DNA of 64,000 nucleotides from Haliclona indistincta (lineage: Eukaryota; Porifera; Demospongiae; Haplosclerida; Chalinidae): NCBI GenBank assembly GCA_964017065.1, contig OZ024792.1, positions 3,157,754 to 3,221,753 on the forward strand, in the 5' to 3' direction. How positions within the stretch are numbered: the stretch's first letter is position 1; the number at the start of each line of letters is the position of its first letter. Shown here piece by piece: positions 1 through 13,300 of the stretch. The translations under genes and the position numbers were made by a program. The notes under the pieces were generated by a model. It did not search any database, was not told the DNA's origin, and saw nothing but the letters and a program-made list of their open reading frames with translations.

Positions 1-279
1 TCTGCTGCTTGCCTGCATGTTCCATGAATTTGCTGGTCACTTCTATTACAGCTTGCATGCTTCCACGGTACTGCTTTGATGCTTCCATGGATCTACTGCA
101 TTCATATGTGCGTTTGCTAATCGCATGCTAGCATACATGCTACTCCACCGAGGCATCTACACCTTTGGTGCTTTTATTTATGAAGTACCTTCCTAGTAAT
201 GAATGGATGAACCTATTCTAGTTTCTCCAGCATAATGCGTTGGCTATAGTTATCTCATGAATCCTTTTGTTTCATACAG

Positions 280-3200
280 GCTGGTAATATAGCTGAGCTG
301 TTAGTGAGAGAAGGGTATGCTCGTTGTGTAGACTGGTCTATGGGAATGGTCACTAGAGGAAGAGACAAACTAAGAGCTGCTGAAAGGTGAGCACGGCATG
401 TGTTTGTGTTCAAAATAATTATTACGTTGTGCATTCTAGGCAAGCAAAAGAGAAACAGCTTCGCATATGGAAGGAGTACAAGCCTGTAACTACTACATCG
501 GTAGCAAAGAATTTCACAGGGAAGGTCAGGATCATAACAATCTCCTCCATCATCTTCATCTCTCTTCTAACAGGTCATGGAAGTGGTGAATGGCGATGCT
601 CTTGTAGTGAAGTGCAGTGACTCTCAGTACAAAAAGATCTTCTTTTCCAGTTTGAGGCCTCCTCGACCTTCAAAAGATGACAACCCCGACCATCAGCTAC
701 CGGTGAGTTGCAGAATAAACTACAGTGTATTGTGTTTGAACAATTGGAGTCTGTTCGTGATTGAACATTGTTTGTACATAGTTGTTTGTCGCTCAAACAC
801 TACACAGTGGAACCCCAGACACCCATGCGACCCATGAGTATTGTCATGATGTCATGATTTCAGGGGTTTGTACGCACAAGACTGTGCTCTTATAAAGTTC
901 TATATTGGAATTTTTCAAAGTGTGACTTCCACCAAAAACTTAACCAAAGGAATATGCAATTCAATGCAAGCTTACCATCATCACCAGTATTTCACCATTA
1001 TTTCACAATACCCTCGGTGTGCTTCGTGATCTGCTGCTTACCAGTATATGCTATCATACATGCATATAAGCTGAAGGCAATTGTAAACCAGAAAGTGTGT
1101 CAGTTGGGTGTGACCATGAACCAACATATTATGAGTAGTAAGTAATCGTAGGGTAGCCAGTCCTATGTAGGGTATTTCGTGAGGTGTGTATGACTGTCCT
1201 CGAGTCAACAAGTACCTACGCAGATTCTTCTCTCCTCATAGAGGTCCAAGTCTTATAACTCGAGAAAAACGAAAGCACTTTAGCAAATCCACAACCCACA
1301 TTGTCGACCTTGTTCATATCTTAACTGATGCATAGAAGTGTAGACTGACGTCAAAGTAAATACTACAACCCTCGCACACTGAGAGTTAATGATGGGAAAT
1401 GGCGATAAAGCTACAGCTGGTAACTAATTAGACACCTGTGCTAGCACGAGACAAAGCAGTCAGAAACCATGCAAGTATACATGTTGTGGTTTATTGTATA
1501 CTATTCGCACACAGCCCTTACATTTTCAGTCTGTTATCAGTTGACCTGTAATACTAGAGACTGAAGCTTGAAATGTTAAGATGGCAGTGTACCTTATTAG
1601 TTAGCAACTTTCGCTCTCCTCGTAGCTCATGATGGAGAAAAGCAAACAATGTAAAACTCGCTCTGATGCATCCTCGATAATGCAGGTTGGAGCACTGTGC
1701 TATAAGAGAAATCGACAGTTATGTAAACAATGCACTTTTTTCTAGCCAAGCCCTCTCACTGCAGAAAGCAACACTAGCTAAAATTCAACTGACTAAGTGT
1801 CTTTCTAACTGACACTGCTGCGACCTGAAATGTGGCTGAGATAGAAAAATTAGCCTAAGTTCCAGCTAAGTTTTCGCTTTCAGTTTAAGCTTTTGCCTGG
1901 AGTTTTTTTGGGAAGTGCATATCATACGTATGGATTATTCATAATGTGCAACGTTCCACACTTATGTTGATGATGCATCAGAGTGACTTTCACATTGCTA
2001 GCATTTTTCTGACGTGGAGCTACAAGAAAAAAATGGCTCGGTATCCAGCCAACCTTAAACAGACATGAACCCATCGAAGTGTGAAGTGACTTTTTCTCAC
2101 TACATCACTGAAAGTCTCATCATAACTCAGCTATCTTGCTCTTTGTGCCAGTCAGCTCCAGCAAGGCTCTTATGATTTTCCATAGACATGGATTTTCATA
2201 GCCACAACATACAGCTTGCTTTTTCAGAAGCATGTCATTATCACTCATTGACTTCATATCTGGCTAGACAATGCATTCTATTCTCTTAATCAAAGCCATG
2301 ACCTACATGATACATATTCGAAATTGAAAAATGCATTGTCTTGCACATTGTCGCACACGATTGGACCATAGACAATGTATCCCTTAGAGGGACCGGCAAC
2401 GCGTGTGCATTCCAATACATTTTGTATTACGAACTGATTTTACATCCTCGTTACGGGTTAAAGATTAAACGTTGCCTTGCAACGAGCTCGTTGCTAAGCT
2501 AGCTCTTGACGACCGTGCTAAGAAGAGTCGCTGGCACGGCATGTCGAGCTCTGGTGATTGACTAGTACGTTCTGCATACACTTTGATAGTAAAGGCGACT
2601 TGAGTACTGTTTCGTTTTGATCGCTAACCGGCGAATCGGTTGTTGGTTGCAGGACAAGTGTGTTGTAAAACGCTAACAAACAGTTTGTTTACTCTGCTGA
2701 AAAGTGGTTGCGTACCTGTTACTAGTTTTTAGTTGTGCTTCAGTCCATTCTTTGCTGATAACATGCTAGTTCGTACATGTCCTCGTGACAATAGCGCATT
2801 TTCTATTCTCGATCTCACATGGTGTAGCGCTATCATAATAGACAAACTAAGCCATTCAGCCGTACGTTACAGGTCTTTGTGTACCTCTTCTGACAATAGA
2901 TACACTCTGGCTGATCTTGTTTTCAGTTTATCCTCGAGAAGAAAGGCCGTTCTATGGAAACAACTGTGCTGAAAGAAGATATTTGCTTTTAACATTGGTT
3001 TTCTTGTGCTTTGAATCCTTCGTTGTACTGACAATTTTCCTGCCTTCGCGCTACAGCAGTCCTACTCACACATGCGATTAGTCATGCTATTTGGCGGGCC
3101 CTACTCTTCGCACGCTGTGCTCTAACACGTTGGAAATTTAACCCGTAACGAGGATGTATTTGACCGTAACGAGTATGTATTTGAAATTCCTGTCCGTTGC

Positions 3201-6200
3201 CAGTCCCTCTAAGGGATACATTGTCTATGATTGGACACATACAGCACAAAATGACCTACGTGGGAACAACTGGGTGATGCCTTTATCAGAATATGAGAGC
3301 TAATACTTAGTTTCCCTGCACCGCCATCCAGACTTTCACTCGTTTACTTGCCCAATGTGCTCTTCACATTAAGATTGTATTTATCTAGCTCAAGAGCCAT
3401 TGCATCTACATTGTAAATAGGGTCTTCTTCCAAAGGATCCACTGTGTGGTGGAAACCACTAGAGCTAAGCAAGCAGCATAAATCCAGTTGGTGGCATTAT
3501 GCACTAATGCCAGGTTCACTGCAGGGTTCTTGCTAGACAATTTTTGAATGGATCTATCATCACTCCATTTGGTTTTCTTAGATCCATTTGTTCAAATCAC
3601 TTGTGCTCTCCATTTGGGTATTAGGATTAGTAGGTGTTTACATGTGTATAAACAAGTAATAATTTTCTATCCAGGCATTATATTAAATGGTAATTGTATG
3701 CTGTGGTGTGGGTATAATAGTTACTGATCCATTTGGCTTCCTAATCCTAGCAAGAACCTTGCTTCACTTGGAGTTTAATCCATTAAAAGGTTTGTCCAGC
3801 TTCTTGCTCGTGCACTTTTTAATCGAGAGTAGTTTTGGCCAGACTCTTGAGAATATTTGTTATCACTGCTCATCTTCTTCGCAACAAATTGATTATTTTT
3901 CTCCAAGAAGTAATGCATTACTGTACCGGTGCCTAACCTATAATACTTACTGTGTTAAAATTTATTTGGGACAACTGTTCTATTATGCAATAGAATTTTT
4001 TGTAAACTTTTTCTAAAATTAATATTAAACCTCTTTGTATTGCCACGGTTAAGAGCTGAGCTAGATGAAGGGACGAGTGGATCCCCAGTCTGCCTTTTGC
4101 CCAAATCCTTGACAAATTTGTAAGGTCTTGTATGGTGTTTAAATAAATAGCATGAACGTGTATACATGGACAAATTGAGTAAGTTTTTTTGCTATCTGCC
4201 TGTGCAGCCAGCCAGAGACAGAGCCCAGTGCACTGTTGCTTTGTGTCATATGACAACACATTCCTAAGACACTACTGTAATTCCATCTGGTCGTTTACCA
4301 TCTGTGATGGTTTGAAGCAAGCAGGAATTATTGTAGTCAATAAGTATTTAAATTGACAGTAGAATGTTGAATTCACAGAGAGTGGATTGACAAATTGTCT
4401 ATAGAAGCGCCACAATGACGGTGCGCGGTTGGATCAAAAGCCAGACCTAAGACGTAGGCCAATAGCAACTCGAACAGTAGAATCCAGCCAAGACTAAGAG
4501 AGATCCGCTGCTTCAGGCACAGTGTTATCCACCAGTGGTATTAATGCTCCACCAGTGGTATTAATGCTCCACCAGTGGTATTATTGCTCCACCAGTGGTA
4601 TTATTGCTCCACCAGTGGTATTATTGCTCCACCAGTGGTATTATTGCTCCACCAGTGGTATTATTGCTCCACCAGTGGTATTATTGCTCCACCAGTGGTA
4701 TTAATGCTCCACCAGTGGTATTATTGCTCCACCAGTGGTATTATTGCTCCACCAGTGGTATTAATGCTCCACCAGTGGTATTATTGCTCCACCAGTGGTA
4801 TTATTGCTCCACCAGTGGTATTATTGCTCCACCAGTGGTATTATTGCTCCACCAGTGGTATTAATGCTCCACCAGTGGTATTATTGCTCCACCAGTGGTA
4901 TTATTGCTCCACCAGTGGTATTAATGCTCCACCAGTGGTATTATTGCTCCACCAGTGGTATTATTGCTCCACCAGTGGTATTAATGCTCCACCAGTGGTA
5001 TTAATGCTCCACCAGTGGTATTAATGCTCCACCAGTGGTATTAATGCTCCACCAGTGGTATTATTGCTCCACCAGTGGTATTATTGCTCCACCAGTGGTA
5101 TTAATGCTCCACCAGTGGTATTAATGCTCCACCAGTGGTATTAATGCTCCACCAGTGGTATTAATGCTCCACCAGTGGTATTAATGCTCCACCAGTGGTA
5201 TTATTGCTCCACCAGTGGTATTATTGCTCCACCAGTGGTATTATTGCTCCACCAGTGGTATTAATGCTCCACCAGTGGTATTAATGCTCCACCAGTGGTA
5301 TTAATGCTCCACCAGTGGTATTAATGCTCCACCAGTGGTATTATTGCTCCACCAGTGGTATTAATGCTCCACCAGTGGTATTATTGCTCCACCAGTGGTA
5401 TTATTGCTCCACCAGTGGTATTATTGCTCCACCAGTGGTATTATTGCTCCACCAGTGGTATTAATGCTCCACCAGTGGTATTATTGCTCCACCAGTGGTA
5501 TTAATGCTCCACCAGTGGTATTATTGCTCCACCAGTGGTATTAATGCTCCACCAGTGGTATTAATGCTCCACCAGTGGTATTATTGCTCCACCAGTGGTA
5601 TTAATGCTCCACCAGTGGTATTATTGCTCCACCAGTGGTATTATTGCTCCACCAGTGGTATTATTGCTCCACCAGTGGTATTAATGCTCCACCAGTGGTA
5701 TTAATGCTCCACCAGTGGTATTATTGCTCCACCAGTGGTATTAATGCTCCACCAGTGGTATTAATGCTCCACCAGTGGTATTATTGCTCCACCAGTGGTA
5801 TTAATGCTCCACCAGTGGTATTAATGCTCCACCAGTGGTATTATTGCTCCACCAGTGGTATTATTGCTCCACCAGTGGTATTAATGCTCCACCAGTGGTA
5901 TTAATGCTCCACCAGTGGTATTAATGCTCCACCAGTGGTATTAATGCTCCACCAGTGGTATTATTGCTCCACCAGTGGTATTATTGCTCCACCAGTGGTA
6001 TTAATGCTCCACCAGTGGTATTATTGCTCCACCAGTGGTATTATTGCTCCACCAGTGGTATTAATGCTCCACCAGTGGTATTAATGCTCCACCAGTGGTA
6101 TTAATGCTCCACCAGTGGTATTAATGCTCCACCAGTGGTATTATTGCTCCACCAGTGGTATTATTGCTCCACCAGTGGTATTAATGCTCCACCAGTGGTA

Positions 6201-7288
6201 TTATTGCTTTAAAGTATCGGTGCTACAAAATATTTTCATTCTGCAACTGAGATTGCATTAACTCATGAAATTGCAATGATCAGTATTTGAATGATTAAGT
6301 GTATTTTGTTACTCTCTCTTTTAGAGTGGACAGCGTGTGCGGCCACTGTATGATGTTCCTTACATGTTTGAGGCTAGAGAGTTCCTGAGAAAGAAGCTCA
6401 TTGGGAAGAAGGTCAACTTGAGCGTGGACTATATCAAACCTGCTCAAGACACGTTTCCTGAGAAAACTTGCTGTACTGTCATTAGGGAAGGAATGTAAGT
6501 ACACACTTTGTGTTTTTGTTATGCCTTTGTGAGTAGAGCCACCAGAGGCATACAGTAGTCTGGTCAGTCACATCACTGGCTGAGAAACTAATTAAAGCGC
6601 TGAACACAACACACGTATTTGCTCATAATTTAATTTTTTATAGCTTAGCTATGTTGCTCCTTCAGTGACAATAGACAAAACTGGCTGCCTAGCAAAACAG
6701 CATAGCAGGTCATTGCTCATTTCATTGCTCAGAGAAAAGTTCTTAGCTTAAGTTTGTGAGAGCATGTGCTGTTGGTTTTGTGGTAGTCAGTGTCTGGCTT
6801 CTGATTACATATCTGTAGACAACAACCTACTATGATGTACAGTACAACTGCATAAATGTCCACCCAGTCGACATCAAAATTTTTCTCTTTGCATTGTTGC
6901 AGCAATATAGCAGAAGCTCTGATTAGCAAAGGTCTAGCCACTTGCCTGTGGCATCGTCAAGATGACGATCATCGATCACCTCATTATGATGACCTTAGAG
7001 CAGCAGAGGAAAGGTGAGGAAGACACAGCTATAACTATCTAAAAGTGTCTCAAATTTTCAGAGCTGCCAAGAACAGCAAAGGTCTGCACAGCAGGAAGGA
7101 TCTTCCTATTCATCGAGTAGCTGATTTATCTGGGGTATGATCACTTGTCACTTGCTTTACCAGCGTCCATTGTTCTGCTGTTTAGGATCCCAACAAGGCA
7201 AAACAGTTTCTTCCATTTCTGCAACGTGCTGGACGCACAACAGCTCTTGTAGAAGTACGTGATAACAACACAACAAAATAACTTGAGA

Positions 7289-7353
<65 letters not shown>

Positions 7354-10300
7354 GTCTCTTGCAGTTTGTAGCTTCTGGTTCTCGTTTGAGACTCTTCCTT
7401 CCAAAAGATACATGCCTCATTACATTCCTACTGGCAGGTGAGTAGAATTATTTCTCTAGCTGTTTCAATCAAACTTGATGGAAGTATTGAAAAAATTGCT
7501 GAATCTTGTTATCTGTAGCAAGAATTAGATGTGCTTGTTGCTTTAGTCACAGACACATCTATAAGTTATGCTATAACAAGCCTGTACTGTCACTGGTACT
7601 GACTGTCACTTACAGCAAATAGATTTTTGATGGAAATAAGCGTATCTAAACTATTGGATAGCTAAGTGAAATTTGAATTTGTGTGTTTGGTATAAACTTC
7701 CTTTGATTTCTGGTGTGTTGATATTTGTGTGTTCTGCACAGTAGCCGCCAGTCAACTAGCGTTGCACCACATTATATAACATAAGTCTGGGTACTGCAAC
7801 ATTTATATTCAATCAAGTCTTGACCGAGTTACGAATCTCTTTGTGAATAGTAACCTTGTTTGAGTGCACATTATTTGTTAATCAGACTTTCCTTCTTTGT
7901 ATAATTTTTTGTTTTTTTAATGCATTGAATTGACTTTGGTAGTCATTGTGGCTACCATCACATCAACTAGCTGATGACAATAAAGTGTAGCACCTACTTG
8001 TTGTTCTTCATACCAGAACTATTGTGGTTGATGTTGATTTACAGGTATTAGTTGTCCAAGAGCTAGTCGTCCCATGGATGGGAAGATGGTCCCTGCTGAA
8101 CCCTTTGGTCAAGAAGCTCACTTGTTCACTAAGGAGCTTGTCCTGCAGCGAGAGGTTGACGTTGAAGTTGAGGCTTGTGATAAGGGCGGGAATTTCATCG
8201 GTTGGCTCTTTGTGGATGAAAAGAACTTAGCAGTCACTCTGGTAGAGGTACGTGTGTGTTTTAGTGTGCTTTATTTTTGAAAATACAAATCTTTGTTTGG
8301 AGAGGTAATAAATCGTAACTTATGTGTAAAATAACTGTGGCTATGACTAGATGTAATTGCCGAGTGCTTTAGCGTTAGGCATTGATCGTGCATTACAGTT
8401 TCGAATTTTTATATATTATGTCACGTTTTGAGCTATGTAGCGAGGGCCCATACTGTAGTATTGTATGCTGGGCAGCAAGACCGCAGGGTTGCATGTTCTT
8501 TCATATCTACTCGACGTTCTTTCATAACTCAACAAAATGGACACCTATCTTACCGTCCACGTTGTCACTCAGCATCAGCAGACATTGTCTGATACCTATT
8601 GCAAGAACCAGAGCTGATTCACTTAGTGTTATTGCCGCATGGCGACAGTGATGCTAAGCCAAAAACCACTGCTCCGTGTTGTTCGAATGCATCAAATGTA
8701 ACATTGTACTGAACCTGTTTGCCACAGCGACGAGTGTGCTCTTGAGTGGCCTGCATGCGGTGAGCTAAGGTGTAACTAATTATTGTTTCCAGTGCAAGGC
8801 TGTAAGTATACCTAGTTATTCATCTGAACTTCTGAAGGTAGCCTGACACTAGTATGGTACACTCGTGGCGTGTACATTACTCGTATGTAGAACTCCTAGC
8901 TATGTGTGTGATTGGGTGCTTGGTATGTATTCATGTCCCCACGTACGCTATCTTTGTCAGCATTGTTGTGAGTAAAACTTGAATGTTTGCGCCATCATGC
9001 ACAGGTGTTGTGTCTCCATGTGCATTCGTGCATATGTAGTGGTTGTGCGCATGCAGATGTGTTAGTTATATAATAACAGGAGTCCATAATCAACCGCGCC
9101 TACTAAAGAGTAGGAGTGTGAATCGCCCACGCTTTAATTGGATTTTCTGCCAGCGAACTGTCGCTAGCGGATATACTATTTTTAGCGCAGTTAGACCGCA
9201 CCTCCTTGAACATGGGCAACCTGAGAGCAACTGTATGTACTCGTGAAAGCATCTGATAGCCTATCCAGCCACATCGTGGCGTCGCTAGATCACCTGTACG
9301 TTCGTGGTTCGGCTATCTGATTGTTTCGAAGCTGTTTATCGCTCGATCATACAACTGGAACCTTGGAGCTGCTGTGTTGACCTGTCAGCATAGCTGTTCC
9401 GCTTCAGTTATGTGTTGTATCGCTGCCACTAACCGTAACAACTACTGTTACAACTCAGGTAAGGAATGGAACTCTGAGAAACAGCTGACCAGTGATATGA
9501 CACGAAGCTTTGATCGAACGGAAGACATCACGAGGATTGGCGAAGGCAACGACGGCCTTGTAAATCGAGCTAGAAATAGAGACCAGGATGCTTCCTCAGC
9601 GCTTAGATCATAGACAACTCTCTGTCTTCAGTATTGAGCTGCCATCTTCAAGCGCTAAAAATAGTATATCCGCTAGCGACAGTTCGCTGGCAGAAAATCC
9701 AATTAAAGCGTGGGCGATTCACACTCCTACTCTTAGTAGGCGCGGTTGATTATGGACTCCTGATAATAAGGATTATACAATCAATCATTCTAACTACAAG
9801 GGCACATTGATTCTATAGTTTCATTGGTATTTTCTTATCCATTAGGATGGTCTCTCGAAAGTGCTTCCACAAGCTGAGCGGTCTCCGTACAGTAGGCAGT
9901 TGTTTGAATTGGAGGAGAGAGCCAAGACTGCTCGCAAAAAGTTGTGGGAAGATTACGTTGAACCCGAGGCTGAGAAAGAAGAGGACGAAGAAGATGAAGA
10001 TGAAGTGGGTAAAGAGAGAGAACAGGAGGAAGCCAAGAAGGATGAGGAGAAAGGAGAGGGCAAGCCGACTGAAAATGAACACTCAGTAGCTCCAACAGAG
10101 AAGAAGAGTTTCCAACATAAGGTAGAGTAGATAACTTGTTGATACATTGTATAATGGTCAATTAACTAACTATGTGGTACATATAATTTCTTAGTTGTTG
10201 AGTATGGATGGACCTTTTGGTGCCCTGCCATTCTTGCAGTTATTTCATAACTCTGTTGTTTCAGGTGGTTGTAACAGAAGTAGAGTCTTGTGTGAGATTC

Positions 10301-13300
10301 TGGGCACAGAATGTGGATCAAGGTAATTTTCTTATGTAATACTAACTAATGCTACTACACAGTGTATATGACCTGACAGTCTGTGGGAAGTCTTCAAGGC
10401 TTCCATATATGGTATTTGTGTGTGTAATGCTTGGGCTGTTATCTATCAATAGTTTGAATCCATTGTTACTGGTCGTGGCAGTGTCGAGGTTCTGTTGTTA
10501 GTAGTCACTCTTTGCTAGTTACCCTATTTCCTGTGACGACTTATTTAGTGGATCTTACTATACTCTATGGCACCTACGCAGATCAAAGACCAACGCGCAG
10601 TGAGTTCTTGGGTGTGTTTGAAACTCTGTATCCTTAAGTTGGGAGGCTTGCCCTCAGATGTGTGATTGATAATGCATTAACATTCGCACTGAGTCTTGTT
10701 TGTTACTTGGATACAGAATTGATGTGACAGTTGTTGCCACAATTATGATAGCCACACTATACCCAAATCATGAATGAGCACTGGTAGAATAATTAGTAGG
10801 TGTGGGCGACTTGTTCATGTACCCTGGACTTTGACACACCTGTTTACTAACTTTTACATGCAGTAATGTAATAAACTATAGGTACGACTGCTTTTCGCCT
10901 GTTTAGCCTGTTTATCCGGACTAAGGAATGATTCCTGGGCACTGCAGTGTTGTTTATTACTACATAATCAAACCATTGTCTTGTCATTCATGTTGTCCAT
11001 TGATTCAAGGATAGTATGATGAACCAATTGTTCATTCCTCATGCAAGAACAATACATACCTTACTCTTAATAGTGTATCTTCAAAAGACAGAGAGGCCTG
11101 TTTTGCTAAAATATCTTAAGACAGTGTGTAGTTCTGAGTGAGACTTTGCATGTGTAGTTTAGTGTTGTTTTAGTAACTTTTATCTTTAGTAACCAAATTC
11201 ATTTATGGCTTTATTCATAATAGTTTAGTTTTTTAGTTTTTAATGGTCACAAAAGTATTTTTTATTGATATGATAGTATGAAGATAAAAGTACTTTGTCA
11301 CAATTTAAAACTAACAAAGAGCTAAACATGAAGATGAAGAACTTTTAGTTTGTCTCAGAATCAAAAACCCTCTAGACACTACTGGTGTATAATTGTACCA
11401 GTAAATCTCTAAATGTGGAATTTCAAACTTGTCAGCTAGTAGTTCCTACTGTTTCATGTGTGTGATTACTGTACTGCTATACAGTCACACACCCATGCTA
11501 CTATGTAATTAGTGTCACTGCCAAGTTATCTCTGTGAAAACGTAATGTGATTAGGTAGAATGCTGGGAAGTCCTTTGTTCAAACAAGAAAATTAACTTAA
11601 TGAATTTCCAAGCTTCTCGGTAAAATAAAAATTTTAGTGTGAGCAGCATGTTCGTGTTGAACTGTTTACTATGAATTGTCTTAATTGTGTGAACGGTCGC
11701 TTAACCATCTCTTTCTCTCACACCCATCATGGTATCCATCATCTACTTGACCAGCAGTTATGACTCGAGGAGTTACATTTCTTGTTAATTTAAATTCTTC
11801 ACACGAGTAGTGTGGATTGCTGCAGTATGGCTAATCTTCTTCGTCTGGTATAGTCAAGTCTACACAAACTTCTATTCATTGTACTTATTTGGTTATTGAA
11901 ACCAGTAATGAACAACAATAGATAACATACTATAGCTCTTCTGAATGTATGCCTGACTCGTGACGTTGAAGTGTGTTACTTTGCATTACACCATCATGGG
12001 TCTAACACCTCAATGCAAGGGTCAACTTTTTGATGACTTTCTGTGTTTTATGTCACACCCTGTGTACCTGCAGTCACCATAGTAACATTGATTTTGCATT
12101 CCTACAGGAAACCAGCTGTTATGCTTTGATTTTGGCTTCTGTGTTGGATCTCAACACCTGTTCCTTGGTTTTTCTCTTTTCTTATCCCTTATTAAAAATG
12201 CCCTGTTGCTAAAAAGGCATTGCTAACCAGTTTCATGAGTTCTATATGGTTCAATTACGTGCTTTATCTATTTGACTATACTAGTTTGTTTTTACGCACA
12301 CAAACATAAATATTTGGCTGCACTCTCTCTGAATGGGATGTGCGTGAGAATTTCTTTGTTCATATGTGTCTTGCAAGTTCGTATTTGGCTCATATCGCTA
12401 TAGCGATAATTATCAACAACGAATTTCAACATGTATTGTGTACATGTATATACACGTTTGTAAACATTTGATTTGAGTATGAACATGTATGAAAAATTGT
12501 TTAGTCGTGAGACCTCCGACATTCTTATAACACATTTTAAGTTGCCTCGGAACTGCGGTTAATTTGTAGCTGTAAATAAAGTGTGTATATTTAGTTGTAA
12601 TAATTGTACTACACACACACAATTTTACTGATAATTTTATCTCTTCAGGTCCACAGTTGGAACAGATGATGGATCATCTTCGTAGTGACATGGCTGCTTC
12701 CCCTCCTCTACCAGGATCCTTCACGCCAAGGAAAGGAGCCATGTGTACAGCTCAGTACACTGACAAACAATGGTTTGGTCCTTACCAAGTATTTCCATAT
12801 TAATCTTTCTTACGATATCTAGGTACCGCGCTCGTGTTGAGAAGATTGTCTCTCCAAGTGAAATCCAAGTTCTTTTTCTTGACTATGGAAATGTATGTGA
12901 ATAGGGAAGGGCAGTGTTGTGATTGACATATGAAGAGGGAGTTGCATGAAGTTATGAGGTGTTATGTGCTAGCTACTTCAAAGCGTTTCTCTCAATGTAC
13001 AAGTGCATTTCCCATGACATTCTGAGCTGTTGCTAGGTTAAATTTATTGGGGAGGTGATGGTACCAGTAATAACTAATTATTGCATAGATGGTTCTGAAA
13101 AATACTTTCATGCAATGCATGAAGTGTTTCACAGTTCCTAATATTTCACTCCCCGTGGCAACACTAATTGTGTGGGTAACAACCTTATTTTGATAGTTTT
13201 ATTGGATGCGGTATCCATGGAAACAGTGTGTTTGTACATCTTCGCTCATTACAATATACAGACTAGATGGCGCTAACCAATCCATTGCTAGCTTGAGCGA

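Larger units (their letters stand above)
703..6324 (+). other. SND1 intron, 5.6 kb
   Basis: Large intron between the two halves of the SN3 module. It contains a TIR element (2367-3229), a pair of inverted 16-bp segments (3521-3536 and 3747-3762) and the 83-copy minisatellite. Short open frames in it lack family resemblance and splice support. No other gene is seen. Confidence 0.85.

Noticed and set aside
2471..2486. GTTGCCTTGCAAC as an X-box
   Set aside because: The right half (TGCAAC) does not fit RGYAAC, and it lies inside a transposon far from any start site.
3687..4259. Overlapping 109- and 108-codon frames on both strands in the first SND1 intron
   Set aside because: AT-rich chance frames with low-complexity hydrophobic content and no family motif.
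4522..5904. Repetitive open frames (HQWYYCST...) across the 20-bp array
   Set aside because: They follow from a period of 20 bp without stops. There is no start context, no splice support, and the same peptide appears in all frames.
4541..6200. CRISPR-like array
   Set aside because: Units are contiguous with no unique spacers, in a eukaryotic intron.
9374..9613. 79-codon frame inside the foldback element
   Set aside because: No similarity to known transposases, likely chance.
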